This document shows, one piece after another, positions 23,664 to 35,890 of a stretch of DNA of 64,000 nt. The position numbers and the translations under genes are program-made. Positions within the stretch are counted from its first letter, which is position 1. Every line of letters starts with the position of its first letter. Origin of the DNA: Amborella trichopoda (taxonomy: Eukaryota > Streptophyta > Magnoliopsida > Amborellales > Amborellaceae); the NCBI RefSeq assembly GCF_000471905.2, contig NW_006500351.1, forward strand, positions 1,282,533-1,346,532. The letters run 5' to 3'. The notes below the pieces were generated by a model. That model saw only the letters and a program-made list of their open reading frames with translations, was not told the origin of the DNA and did no database searches.

Positions 23664-26600
23664 TCAGTCAATCACTTCATTGATCTTTTCCTCGTGTGCT
23701 GTAGCTGAGGTCTTAGCATGCTAGATGCGTTCCTTCAACTCTACCACCAGCCCTGCCTCATGCTCCATCAAGGTGGTACCTTCTTCTAAGGAGCACTTGA
23801 GGGCCAAGATACTATCAGCGAGCACCTGGTCCTCTGCTTCCCAAGCCGCAATCTCCTTCTCCAACTTGTCAAGCTTCTTCGTCAACTGTAATATCCTCAC
23901 CCTCAGGGTAATCACCTTGTAGTGGCGGGCGATGGCCTCCTCAACAAGGTCGGATCTCTAGGAAACTGCAACATCCTTTTGCTGCAATTGAGCTTTGACC
24001 AGTTCACGGTGGCACATGAATGAGGACTCCAAAAGAGGCAAGTGTGAGCTCTCAAATTGCAGCACAGTTGCTTCTTCTTGCAAGGCCCTTATTCTCCACC
24101 CTTCTAGCTCGTTTACAACATCATCGAAATAAGGGAGGACCTCTGGTGCACCCCCCGCAAGTGCGACCTGCCTTAACTGCTGGATTGCATTGTTAAGTTT
24201 AGTAAGAGGCAGACCCTTCAATCTTTGCATGCCAAAACGAAGCATGTCCATAATTATGCCAGGTATCCCACTCAATCTAGGCTTAGGCAATGCTGCTGGG
24301 GCTGGAGTATCAGTTTCCATGGCAGGGCTCGAAGGGATGATAGCCACGTGAGTTGCTGGCTCTTCTCGAGCGACTGTGAAGCCCAAACTCTCATCATTTG
24401 GGATCATAGTCTCAACCTGCTCGGCCCTCACAATATCGACCTCCTCATTTAGCCTGTCAGCCCCACCAATAGCTGGCTTGGTCCCTTCAAGCCCAACTTC
24501 TTCCCCTTGCTCCCCCTCTTTTTGAACCGCCATCTCTGTCTCGACAGGTTTGACACATCTCCCCTCTTCTTCTTCGCCCTTGTTCGTCATGGCAGCCATT
24601 TCAGCTACTGTTTGTTCTACTGGGCCCACCGCTTCTGTGGCTATAAGGACCTCCACCCCTTCATCGCCCATTGAGACTACTGTCTCAAGGCCCTCAAAGT
24701 CTGCCCTCTGAGAATTTCCTACCTCTGCATCCCCTACAGCTACGTCGTTGCCTGAAGCAGCAACCTCCTACTGCTCCGGTAGCCCCTCTTCAGTCCCCGG
24801 GGCATCAGCCTCTCCTATGACCACAAGCTCTAGTGGGTTTTCCCTTTCCTCTGTAGGTGCAGCAACCTCTTGGGCCCTAGAGGCCCTCTTCTCCTCAACC
24901 GCCTCATCAAGGTTGGTCTCATCATTCCCGTTCATCTCCATCGGGACTGGACCCTCCCCTTCAGCCATGGACGCCACTTCCTGGATCGAAGTGATTTCAA
25001 TCGGTGTAGCGGGGTCTGAGGCACCAGCCTGAGTCTCTGAAGAGCTAGAGGAGGAGGATGAATCCTCAAGAGTAGAGGGTGATACAGAAATAGCAGGAGA
25101 CGCGTAAGACTCCGAGGAAGCAGCCGGAGAAGAATCATCTTCCTACTCCCGAACCACTGGACATTTAAGCCCCTTACGCTTCAGAGCCCATCAAGTTTGT
25201 GCACGAGGAAAGGCCAGGCAGCCCACTTCCTCTTCTTCCCCTTCACCTGAGAAGGCACAACAGTCTCAGAAGCACCCTTTCGAGAAGAGACAGCAGCAAG
25301 TTTACTGTGAGGGCTGCTTCCTATCAGCTCGTTCAAATCCTGGACCGGGCACCTTCATACCCCAGAACCTTTCGACCCTCCTTCCATTTGAAAATAACAT
25401 CGAGGTTGTTAAAAATGCTCTATGTCTTCTTCTCCATATAGAGAAACCGTGGCAGAGACTTATCCACGGCAATTTGGTAGGGCCACCCAATGTTGCGCCA
25501 GTTCCAGGGGAAGCCCAGGGTAAATATCTCCCCCAATGGAGGAGTCATCGCCATCTTCCTCTGCCACATGTCATGGATCTAGTAGGAGTGTTCCCTTTTC
25601 CAGGGGTGGCTAGCTTCCCAATACCCCTTACTGGTGATTCACCACCAGCGTTCGTGGGCCTCAATCACTCGCACTGTTCTGCCAAAATATGGCATCACGT
25701 ACTTGTTGACCTCTGTGAATTCCAAGCACGTGGCCCAAGATGTGCGAATGTGCCTCGAGAGCCAAGTCTCGCGATGGGTCCCCAATTGGTCTTTCTTCAT
25801 GCGGTTGATTTTGCTATAGCACTTCTCAAAGAACACCAAGAAACCCTTGGTCCAGCCCATGCTGTCGGGCAAATCTATGAGGGAAATACCCCCGAGCTTC
25901 GCACTATGGATGGTGGGGTAAGGTAGAACTTCGCTTTTGATGCTCAACATGAACATGAGCTCTTTATGAGTGGTAGGAGCACTATTCAGGCTCTTTCCCA
26001 GCTCATCGGCAAAAGCACGATCCGTGAGGTTTTTGACCAGGAAGGCGAGTCTACTCATATGAAGATGGTCATTGTAGAATAAAATACATGCATGACCAGG
26101 AGTATGGAAGATTGCTTTCTGTCCAGCAATCTCAGGAGAAATGGGCACATCGTCTCATCCAACACCCTATTTCTGAGCTAGATGTTGGGGAAATAAGCCT
26201 CAAGCCATCCATACACATAGTGGATGGGGAAAGGCATCTTAAAGTCCCTTGGGAAGGCTTCACCGTCTACTATGTCGTTCCCCCCTTCATCGCCTTGATA
26301 GAATTTTCCCTTGGACACGGCTCCCAGGCGGTAGTATATACTGCACAAGACTGGCTATGTGAGTGCATACTATCGGCCCCTCGCCATGTCACAGGCTACA
26401 TAGAACATGCCTGGATGTATAATGTTTGCCCCTTCGAGAAGAGCAAACTTACACATAAAGAGTATTAGGTACGTCGCCAAGAATATGTGGTCATTCCCGC
26501 GGTGAAGCTCAAATACTGGAAGGATCCCCTTCATGGATTCCTTCCCCTTTCTTCGTGGGCTTGGACCAACCTCATCATCATAGTCTCTATAAAATAATGC

Positions 26601-27391
26601 CACCCACTGAGTGAAGGAGACGCGTCCTTTCTTGGACTTAGAGCCGAGAAATTGATAAACCCCGAATAGCTCTGTCAGTCCTGCTGACGGGTCGTTTTTC
26701 CCCCACTCGTTTACCTCCAAAAATGACCGAGTTCGGGGGCACGAACTCATCGTACATAGCACCGATGAGAAGGAGCCTACTGATGAAGTACACGTCTAAC
26801 AGAGATATCCCTGCTTCCCCATGACCAAGCGGCCATGTGTTGCTGACATGGCTCCAAGTTTTCAAAAGCACTTGGATCGCGTTGGAGCAACGGTCATAGT
26901 ATCGTCGAGCACTGGATGGAGGTCAGCAGGGAAGTGCGCTTAAGAATATCCCTGTACAGACTCAGCACGCTTACAGTTTAGGAGAAGTACCCCTTTAGGT
27001 ATTGGTGCTCCCCTTACACTTGAAGGCCATCAAAAGACCACTTCAATCATGTAGCCTTCACTATCCTCTTTCTTAGGGTCGGCAAGTCCTCGCTTGAGGC
27101 TATGTTCCTGTGCAAAGAGTGGAAGAGCCCTACCCCCTCTTTTATTCTTACATTCCCGTCGTTGTCTTCTCTAACCTCAAAACCGACAGGGTCACTAGCA
27201 AAGGTGACGCTCAAAGGCCACCTTGGTTCACACAAAGCCTCGGTGAGCCAGATTGGCTCACCCCTCACCAAGCTTTTGCCGGTGAATTCAATAGTGCCAA
27301 GCTTCCCTACTAGTGGGAGGTTCTTCATATTAGAAATGGCGCCTGAAGGCTGGGTCATGAGGCTAGAGTAAAAGGCTTCATTGACATACAC
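23664..27391 (-). pseudogene. Antisense PMD-like (plant mobile domain) gene in element A
   Basis: A gene remnant antisense to its element. N-terminal part 27391-27047. The PMD core follows at 26871-26370: GEAGISLLDVYFISRLLLIG fits the Gly-Glu-x-x-x-x-Leu-x-Asp-Val pattern of this domain, and GRVSFTQWVALFYRD and LATYLILFMCKFALLEGANI come after it. Then 26148-25639, an acid-rich segment, and a tail from 24977 to 23664 in one frame apart from a few stops. The tail holds a predicted coiled coil (TKKLDKLEKEIAAWEAED). PMDs occur in plant proteins of the MAIN/MAIL1 type and in both Mutator and gypsy transposons; their role in transposons is unclear. Frameshifts show it is degenerate. The stop is TGA at 23666-23664, less than 100 bp from the insertion point of C. 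Confidence 0.65.
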
Positions 27392-27399
27392 AAGTCGCT

Positions 27400-27625
27400 A
27401 AGAGGCAGTGCTATCGTCGTGCACAGAAGGCAGAACTATCCCCATGCACAGAAGGCAGGGCTATTGCCGTCTCACGACTACAGGGATATCGCCGTGCACA
27501 AAAGGTAGGGCTATCGTTGTCTCACGACTAAAGGGACAATCGACGTGCACAGAAGGCAAGGCTATCGCGGTCTCACGGCTAAAGGGGCTATTGCCGTCTC
27601 GCGAAAAGATCAAGACGAAGCATCA
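27400..27625. repeat. Tandem repeat, unit about 35-40 bp, element A
   Basis: Six or so irregular units with GTGCACAGAAGGCA, GGGCTATCGCCGT and CTCACGACTA. It lies just upstream of the antisense gene (which reads leftward) and may overlap its promoter. The plus-strand reading frame over it has no other support. Confidence 0.7.
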
Positions 27626-28590
27626 GTTAACGCCGTCTGCATCTAACACATGCTACAAGCTGTTCGAACGTGTCACACGTGCGGCACACCATCCCTCGAA
27701 TTTGGGGACGACACCAGACACTCACGATGAGGCTTGTCACCGTGCGTACGGAGAGTGACTATTCGCCATCTCATGGATCTCCACCTCCCCGACTGTTACA
27801 GGCTTGCAACCCTTCAGGCCCCTACCGGTGTTTCCTCTTTTCGCAGGAAACACTTCTCCATCCACCAGGGACCCCCTTCTGACCCTATTCTTTCCCCTTA
27901 CCGACGACCAAAAATATAGAAAAAAACCACGAGAATTCCTGTAGAAGCTCACCTATGACCCTGCGGGTTTCCTTCTCCCTTTTTCTCACTCCTCTACTTG
28001 CCGAAAAATCACTGAACTTCTGACAGAACCACTGTTCAACCTCCGTTCTGCCTGACAGTAATCGCGAAGACGTCGGGAAGTCCCCACAAAGCCCTGGACA
28101 AGTACTAGCAGTCCCTGTTTTCCTCCATGGTGTCCCCAAGGTCTCTGCAACCTGCCGGTAACCACGGAACTTCCAGAAAATTACTAAGGACTCCTGGAAG
28201 TAGTCGGTAACCCTTGGTTTGCCCTCTTCTACTCCCACAAAAGCCTTGAAACATTGGCAGAGTACCACTGCGACCCTCGTAGTTTCACTAGAGTCTTGGT
28301 AAAGCTCTTGGAAGCTCCATGTCCTTGCTCAAGAAGCCTTAACACTCTTTGAAAATGTTCACAAACACTCTGTGAAGGCTCACGACTTGCTGAAGTTCAC
28401 CGGAAAGCTCCTGAATACCTGTGTGTGGCCTGGCCGGAGGTTTCTCGCCGAAGTTCTCTCTTGCTCTAAACTTTCTTCACTATTTTACCTTCGGTAAAAT
28501 AGTAAATTGGGGTTTTACGTCTTTTTATAAATAGAGGTTACGCAAAGTACCCCTCACAAGTTCGAAATGATGCTCGAGTCCTCGTCTTCA
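27626..28590. other. Spacer in element A, no gene seen
   Basis: It holds short open frames on both strands, none with a domain. A TATA-like TTTTTATAAATAGAGG lies at about 28531-28546 in plus orientation. The corresponding part of element B (39590-40130) is related: both have the block TTACCT.CGGTAAAAT or its like and a following TATAAGCGATG/TATAAATAGAGG segment. Confidence 0.45.
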
Positions 28591-28689
28591 AGCGGCGATG
28601 TGTCCAGGCCAGGGCGGGTCAAGCCCGAGGCCCGAATGTGAGTCGCTGCAGCCTGTGCCTCATGAACCTGCTGCCACGAGTCCCTTCGA

Positions 28690-28990
28690 TGCTAACGCCA
28701 CACGTGTCACCAAAGAATTATCATCGTGCATGTTACTAAGTCGGTCGTCATGCGCTTCACCAAAAGCTATCGCCATGCACTTCAACAAGTGCTATCATCG
28801 CATGCTTCACCAAGTAACTATCGCCGCGAGCTTCACTAAAGTAGCTATCATCGCGTGCTTCAACAAGTAACTATCACCGCGAACTAAAGTAGCTATCGCC
28901 GTGGGCTTCACCAAGTAACTATCGCCGTGAGCTTCACTAAAGTAGCTACCACCGTGTGCTTCACCAAGTGCTAACGCCGTGCACTTCTAG
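28690..28990. repeat. Tandem repeat with CTATCGCCGTG, element A
   Basis: About eight irregular units of roughly 30-35 bp, built on CTTCACCAAGTAACTATCGC and CTTCACTAAAGTAGCTATC. It corresponds in position to the CCGGCTGTGTTCTCAATG repeats of element B (40240-40460). Confidence 0.75.
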
Positions 28991-29099
28991 GAAATTCATT
29001 TTCTGCATTTGGATCATCGTTCTGCATTCCTAGGAAATTAATTCTCTACACCACAGACATCATATCCTCAGGAAGTCAAGTCTTCGGTTACGACTCTTT

Positions 29100-30060
29100 C
29101 CCCATGGAGTCACATTCCTGTACCACATTACGATCTAGGTGCACGACCTTAAACTGCATGGTCCAAACTATATGATCCTAAACTATAGCAGGGGTCTAGT
29201 TGCACGACCTTAAACTGCATGGTCTTAGCTGCTTGACTTTAAACTGCACAACTATTGTCCAAACTATATGACCCTAAACTATAGTGGAGGTCTAGTTGCA
29301 CGACCTTAAACTGCATGGTCCTAGCCGAATGACTTTAAACTGCATAGCCATGGTCTGAGTTACAAGACCTGAAAACTATAATGCACATCCCTGTAGTAAG
29401 ACGTTAAAAGGCAGGGTAAATAGTACATGCGCATGACTTTAAACTGTGAAATAGACCCACCTCTCCACAGGGTGTATCCTACCACTATCCACACCCATGC
29501 TCCGGATTGTCATTCCTAGTGGAGCTACATGCAAGCCACTGTCCCTCATCCCTAGTAGGAGTCACATCCGTATTGCAGCCCATTATCCCCACCGGAGTTA
29601 GGGTCATTCTTATCATCTTCAATCCCTAGTGGGGTTACATCTGTGCTTCAGTCTGCCATTCTCAGTAGAGTTACGTGCATACCATTGCTCATTATCCCTG
29701 TGGAGTCATATTTACCCCCATTAATCCCTAGTGAGTCCGCTTCTCACCGAGCCACTGTCTCCATCTCCCCATGGAGCTTTACTTACACGACGACGCACAC
29801 AACGGTCCGTGCTGCATGGCCTTAAACTGCACAGCCATGGTCTAGGTGCATGATCCTAGACTGCATGGTTCAAACTATATGACCTTAAAATGTAGCGGAG
29901 GTCTAGTTGTACGACCTTAAATTGCATGGTCCTAGTTGCATGACTTCAAACTGCATAGCCACGGTCCAAGATATATGACCTTGAAACATAGTGCACGTCC
30001 TGACCGCATGACGTTAAACTGCTCTGCACAGGTCCTGGAGGCATGACCTTAAACATGCCC
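29100..30060. repeat. Irregular repeats of the ACCTTAAACTGCA type, element A
   Basis: Many repeats of roughly 30-60 bp with CATGACCTTAAACTGCA, CAAACTATATGACC and GAGGTCTAGTTGCACGACC, interrupted at 29440-29800 by a different stretch with CCCTAGTGGAGT-type repeats. The same two kinds recur in element B at 40620-41060 and 41080-41560, so this is an old part of the family and not a late expansion in A. Confidence 0.8.
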
Positions 30061-30949
30061 TCACATATGCGTACACTCCCTTTACGTGCATCTTCATGCA
30101 CGTCTTCCTTAACCAACCCCTCCGTGTACGCACACCACCTTCATAATTCCCCAATGAATCAATCTTCCTCCATTACTATTCATCATTCCCCAGTGAGTCT
30201 CACTTATGCTCACATAATGGCGAACAGTCCCACCATCCATATTCGTCATCAGCTAGGGGGTCACCACTTTCTTCCTTCCATCCATACATCATCTATCTTT
30301 CACAAGTAGCCTCGTGCCATCTCCCCAAAGTGAGTCAAATCACCACCATACACCCCATGGCCTCTACACACTGCCATCCATCTCCACTATGGTCCAGATG
30401 TATGACCTTAAACTGTAGTGCACGTCCTGGCCACATGATGTTAAAAGGCTTCGCACAGGTCCCGAAGGCATGACTCTAAACATGCCTTAACAAAAGAAAG
30501 AGAAGAAAAGAAGAGAAAAAGAAAAATAACGAGTGTGGTGTATACCTGGATAGGAGAACGCCATGAGTAAAAATGACAGCCGGCATGGTCACGAAGCCAT
30601 GAGTAAAAGAGTTCCATGAAAATAAAAACCCAGGCATGGTGAAAACCCCAAAAGGGCGTCGTGAACAAAAATGGATGAAAAAGGGTGGACATGGCAGCAA
30701 GGTCATCGGTAAAAGAGCCCAAAAATAAAGGACATTGGTGAAAACCGTTTTTACGTCGCCACTTCCTCAGTCCAAGCGAAAACCCACAAAGGGCACTTGG
30801 ACCAATAAAGTAGGTTGACGCAACATCACAGCCTCAGCCATCACCCAATTGCTAAACATGCATAATCCTGGCTAACGAGGTCCACACAAAATCCTCAACT
30901 GTCAGGAGCCAATCACAGCACAAGATGGCTCACCCGGGAGTGAGAGCCC

Positions 30950-31410
30950 CACAAGATATCCCAAACACGAAAATAAGAAAGAGTCTCTGAGGGTAGGGGC
31001 GACGAACAATAGACCCCTCAAAATAAAAAAGAGTCATTGAGCGTGAGGACGTTGACTGAAATATTGAGGGTAGGGGCGATGAACAATAAATCCCTCAAAA
31101 TAAAAAAGAGTACCTGAGGGTAGGGGCGATGAACAACACATCTCTCAAAATAAAAAAGACAATAGATCCCTCAAAATAAAAAAATAGTCCTTGAGGGTGA
31201 GGGCATTGACCGAAAGATCCCTTAAAAATAAAAAAGAGTCCTTGAGGGAGCGGGTGATGAATAATAGATCCCTCCTAATAAAAAAGAGTCCTTGAGGGTG
31301 AGGACGTTGACCGAAAGACCCCTCCAAAAATAAAAAAGAGTCTCTGAGGGTACGGGAGATGAATAATAGATCCCTCAAAAACGTAAAATGGCCCTCATGG
31401 GTACTGCCGA
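30950..31410. repeat. Tandem repeat of about 60 bp, element A
   Basis: Seven or so units with CCCTCAAAATAAAAAAGAGT, then CTTGAGGGTGAGG, then GTTGACCGAAAG. It lies about 330 bp before the 3' LTR. The minus-strand frame 31378-31145 is only a reading of this repeat. Confidence 0.75.
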
Positions 31411-31711
31411 TATGGTGAAGACTATAAATAACAATCTCTCCATGTCACAAACTCGTCTGACAGGGTGAAGACATTAAAAACTAACCCCTATGGTCCTGTG
31501 ACGGTGAGGGCCGTGACAAGACCCCTCAAAGTCTCTTCTCCCCCTAAAGTCTCCACGGATGGACCTGTACATTACATCCAAACGTCTGAGCATCCTAGTT
31601 ACAACATTGTGTGAATCTCCTCGGTGTTCACATGGTCTTGTGGCTGGGAAAAAAAAAGAAATAAAGTCAGAGGAAAGTTTTCGAATGTTGTTCTTATCGC
31701 TTCTTTTGAAG

Positions 31712-31733
31712 CACAACATTTAGTGGGGCATGC
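31712..31733 (+). promoter_or_regulatory. Polypurine-tract region of element A
   Basis: The sequence CAACATTTAGTGGGGCATGC stands directly before the 3' LTR. It is almost the same in element B at 43082-43101 (CAACATTTGGTGGGGCAAGC). The GTGGGG core is the likely plus-strand primer. It is missing before the LTR at 3162, as expected if that LTR is the 5' one. Confidence 0.65.
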
Positions 31734-34624
31734 TGTTTGAAGACATTTTTGGGCACCATGAGTCCCCGTGTGGCATAAAAAGAAGAGCTGGTCAATAAAG
31801 CCTGATAGACAGTGGAAATTTCGACAGTCTCAAAATGGCCTCAGAACAAGTCAAGATCTTCATAAGTACTACAAAAAGTCTTCTGCCAAATTTTGTCGTG
31901 TTCCAACATCTCTAAGGCAGTGCAAACTGAGAAACAGTTTCGGCATAATTAGCCTCTAGCACCCTAAAATGGACCCCTACAACTAGAACTATATTTTCAA
32001 TACGTCAAACAACTATCGGACCACTTCCATTGGATTCGAATGGACACTCCAGGAAGAAGTTATGGGTGGAGGACTGAAACAGGAGAGGCAGCACACTATT
32101 CCCGTGCGGCCACCCTGCAAGTAATCTCTATTAAAGGGGCAGATCCAAATAGTAACTTGTGATGCTCATATCTCATTCATCTCAAGTCGGATCACACTCA
32201 AATTTTGTGAGCATGTTCGTCTCTTCAAGACGAACGTTTTGATATGTGATAAGCCCCACGACGACACCTGAGTGTGGAGAAAAGCTAGAGAGAAGTTGCT
32301 AATCTGTGAATAAAGTTACAGGAAAATCAGCGGTGACACGCCTCTCTCGAGCGGCCAAATCATGGCGCTCGCGCATTGGATCGACATGAGACCAGTTCCA
32401 TCATGTGTGTAAACTCTAGAGATATCATTGGGTCGAACTCCGTACACGATGGATGGTTGGATTTCACCCACGAAGTCATTAAAATGACTGTAATTTTCGA
32501 CCACTGGAATTCAGATTCAGGCCAAAGTCCAAGATTTCCCAAAACTTTTTTCGAGCACAAAATCGCGTCCCATTTGTCGCAACGCGATTGTGGTAACATA
32601 CTCATTGCAATGCAGCGAAGAAGTCGAATTCAAGATGAAGACGCACTATCAATAGAATGTTTTCAAGATCTATTCAAATTTTAAGTTATGTGATCATGCC
32701 TTTAAAATATGATTCATGGCTTAAAATTAATATCAAAATGATCGTAGCATCAAGCCCTACAATCTTTCGTTCATTCGGATGCCGGATCGTCAATGGATTG
32801 TCCGAGAAAAATCAAGAACGTCCCAAGTTCTCAGTAGGGACTGTTTTGAAATTTTCCCAATTGTTATGCAGGGGAAAATCAGTAATTTTACACCCTCTTT
32901 TCTTATTTTTCTTAATTTTGATAAATTGTAATTATCATCAATTAGGGTTAGTTTTGGGTGATCCACCCACATTTTAACCCTAGTTTATAAATAGATGCTA
33001 CCTCTCATTATAAACATGCTCTCTTTTTGGACTCATAGAGACTCTTTCGATTAATAAAAATTCTCTTTCAAGAGAACGAGTTGGGTCACGTTTCTTCTAT
33101 TAAGAGAGAGAGGAGAGAGAAAGTTTAGAGCGGTACCCCTTCCACCTTCAAGGTATTTTCCCTAACTTTCCTTCTTTTATCTCTGGTTTTCTTTTCTCTC
33201 TTCTTCGGCTGCTTCTTCGTCTGAGCCTTTCTCAGAGGCCATGCACGGTGGTGGCAGTGCTATGCATGCCTCTTTCTTCCTTTCCCCTCTTGTGACTTTG
33301 CAGGTCGTGCATGGCGATGACAATGCCATACGCGAGCCCTAGTCTCTGTCTCTTTGTTCGTCTCTTTCACTCAACGTGGTTCACGCATGGCAATGTGTAT
33401 CACCGACGGCGAACCATCTTCCTCTCTTCTCAAAGGTTGCAGGCAGCGCTGCCCATCGCCGCCCGTAGGGGTCTCACCTTGTTGCGTGCTTATCGCAGAC
33501 GGCAATGCCTATCGCCGCCCGCGAAGGATCGTGGTAGTACCTATTGCCATCCGTAATCTTCTTTCATGCGCTTTGTACCTATCACCATCCGCGGGTTTCT
33601 CTTACGCACTGTGCCTATCGCAGACGACGATGTCTATTGTCGCCTGCGAAGGGTCACGGCGATACCTATCGCCATCCATAATTTTCTTTTGTGCACTCTT
33701 GCCTATCGCAGACGGTAATACCTATCGCCGCCCGCAAAGGGTTGTGCCACCTTCTCGTGTTGCTGACGGCGATGGCTAACGCCATCTGCAGTTCACTGCT
33801 CACCCTTTCGTCGTGAGCAATAGTGTTTAGCACCGTCCAGGGGCCATAACGATATTACTCCACGGTTGTGGGTCGGCGATACCTAACGCCGTCGGGATCT
33901 TCCTCCTTTACTGTCTCTCATCTTCTGTTCATTCTCTTTTCTTCTCCTCTCGCTTCTGAGTCTAGCAATGTCATAACAGTCTGGCTGCTGAACAGTATTG
34001 CTATCATGTTAATCCTGAGTACCATGACCATCTGGCTACCACACCAGATTAAGAAAATCATATCGCCTTGGTTTCGAGTAGTATTGCTATCGTACCAGTT
34101 TGAGTTACCATGCCCGTCTTGCTACCACTTTGAGTTGGTCACTGTACTGGTTTAGTTATCATGTTAGACTCGTCCCCTTGTCAAGTCCTCTTCTCTCTCT
34201 TTATTCAAACCATCTTCGTCATCACCCTAACTTCTCATCTTCTTTGTCATATGAATGTGCATTGCCACAAGACAAGGGTGGGTCCCTCGGCCCACTTGTC
34301 TTGTAAATTAACCATGATAGTGCTGTGTAGAAACAAGGAGATTGCAGGTCAAGGGAGGAAATTTTGTACCAGATAAACAGCTAGGGGGTTTTTCTTCATG
34401 ATTCAAGAGGGCGTTCGCGCAAGTTAGCCCGAGTAAGTCACGGACCCAGGTGAGGTTGGTCCCATCCACACTTTTAAAATTCCTCTCTCACTAATTGGGC
34501 CCCTGCCCTTGTTCCGTGAACAAAGTTCCTGAGAGAATGGTCTCAGGTCCTGGGTTTTTCTAATCCGAGACACATGTCACCTGATCGTCTAGATCCGAGG
34601 GGCCGAGATCAAGGCATCTGACCA
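31734..34624 (+). repeat. 3' LTR of element A (2891 bp)
   Basis: Starts TGTTTGAAG and ends CATCTGACCA. It matches the LTR at 3162-6081 over its whole length with scattered changes and small indels. A TATA-like box TATAAATAG at 32986-32994 is present here but deleted in the 5' LTR. The GC-rich TATCGCC tract is at 33410-33790. It is followed at 34625-34629 by CAGAC, the right target duplication of A. Confidence 0.85.
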
Positions 34625-34629
34625 CAGAC
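34625..34629 (+). repeat. Right target-site duplication of element A (CAGAC)
   Basis: It is a perfect copy of 3157-3161. Read across the join, B gives CACTACAGAC followed by ACCCATTC. Element A has ACTACAACCCATACC at the same point of its own linker (about 10415-10430), so B is collinear with its relative at the insertion site. Confidence 0.8.
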
Positions 34630-34739
34630 ACCCATTCAAAGATCGAGTGATTTCTATGAGGGTGCTTCTAGCCCCACAATCGCTAAATCTCAACTTCCCT
34701 GTGACTTTCAATTCAAATTCCTACAGCTTGATATGTTGT

Positions 34740-35890
34740 TTGAGGTCGACCTTTCTGTTCCTTAGTTTGAGAAAGGTCCAGAAATCATGATCTACACTGG
34801 AGCTCTATTGGAAGCGGAGATCTCAGGATCATGGGTCCTTGCACTTGAGGTTAATGAGAAGACCTTTGAAGCCAATGATGAGAAGTTGTAGGAGGCCTCA
34901 GAAGAATGGGAAGAAGGCGGTAGAGCCACAACTGATGAACTAGAAGAGATAAATCTCGGGGATGAGGTCGATCCCAGACCCACTTTCATCTCGAAAAATA
35001 TGCCTTCAGAGGAGAAAGAAAATTTCACTGCCTTTTTACGAGCAAACCGAGATGTCTTTCCCTGACATTACCATGAGATGCCTGGTTTAGATCCTCAAGT
35101 TGCAGTCCATCGTCTTGGCATCGATCCATCTGTCAAACCTGTCAAGCAGAAATCAAGGAGGTTTAGGCTTGACCTCGAAATGCAAATAGATGTTGAAGTG
35201 ACCAAGCTCAAGTAAGCGAGTTTCATTCGCGAAGTCAAGTACTCAAAGTGGCTGGCAAATGTCGTTCCAATCAAGAAGAAAAACAGCCAAATTAGGGTCT
35301 GCATCAACTTTCGCGACCTGAATACCGCTTGTCCCAAGGATGACTTCCCACTGCCGTTCATAGAGATGCTCATTAATTCTACGGCTCACCGCCAGATCTT
35401 CTCCTTCATGGATGGATACTCCGGGTATAATCAGATACGGATGACGTCAGAAGATGAGGAAGCCACCGCGTTCTTGACTTCAAAAGGGGTCTTCTGCTAC
35501 ATAATGATGCCTTTTGGATTGAAGAATGCTGGTGCCACATATCAGAGGGCAATGACGACCATCTTCAAAGACATGATGCACAAAGGGGTGGAATGTTATG
35601 TAGATGACTTGATGGTGAAATCCGAAGAGAAAGACGTTGATATGAGAGACCTTGAAATGTTGTTCGAGTGGTTACGCCTTCATCAGCTTAAAATGAACCC
35701 ACTGAAATGTTCTTTTGATGTGCGTTTAGAAAAGTTCTTGGGGTTCATTGTTAGTCACCGAGGGTTGGAAGTTGAGCTAGTCAAGATCAAGGTGATTCAG
35801 GAAATGCCATCACCAACTGCATTGTGAGAGCTACGATCCCTCCAAGGATAGCTGGCTTATATCTGTAGGTTCATCTCAAACCTCTTAGGT
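34740..35890 (+). pseudogene. Reverse transcriptase pseudogene of element B
   Basis: Reverse transcriptase, Tat/Ogre type. The linker at 34740-35090 is shifted in frame. RT runs from about 35098 to 35880 in one frame, with stops at 35213 (TAA) and 35825 (TGA). Blocks in order: VCINFRDLNTACPKDDFPLP, FSFMDGYSGYNQIRM, FCYIMMPFGLKNAGATYQRA, then the catalytic YVDDLMVKSEE at about 35600, then HQLKMNPLKCSF and FLGFIVSHRG. Catalytic Asp residues of the FMDGYSG and YVDD blocks are present. The 153-codon open part (35366-35827) is the best preserved coding stretch of the whole nest, but it cannot give an active enzyme. Confidence 0.9.

Larger units (their letters stand above)
3162..34624 (+). mobile_element. 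Element A: Tat/Ogre-type gypsy LTR retrotransposon lacking RT and integrase, with an antisense gene
   Basis: About 20.1 kb of own sequence once the nested element C is removed. In order: 5' LTR (3162-6081), primer-binding-site-like sequence, leader, gag (7690-9365), linker, protease (10757-11351), a post-protease stretch, the insertion of C (12240-23573), a minus-strand PMD-like gene (23664-27391), tandem-repeat tracts (27400-31400), polypurine tract and 3' LTR (31734-34624). It is flanked by CAGAC on both sides. It sits inside element B, a relative from the same family. No RT, RNase H or integrase was found anywhere in it, so it is probably non-autonomous or a large deletion derivative. Confidence 0.8.

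Noticed and set aside
24748-25032. A Ser/Ala-rich plus-strand frame of 94 codons
   Set aside because: Antisense of the acid-rich region of the PMD-like gene; low-complexity acidic coding gives open Ser-rich frames on the other strand.
25474-25926. A 150-codon plus-strand frame
   Set aside because: It is the shadow of the minus-strand PMD-like gene, which has the recognisable domain and continues over several frames.
27400-28990. Regularly spaced short repeats that look a little like a CRISPR array
   Set aside because: Units are irregular and directly abutting with no unique spacers, and the setting is a plant retrotransposon.
31145-31378. A minus-strand frame with repeated LLFI.R.L.DSFLF units, resembling a repeat protein
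   Set aside because: It is a direct reading of the 60-bp tandem repeat at 30950-31410.
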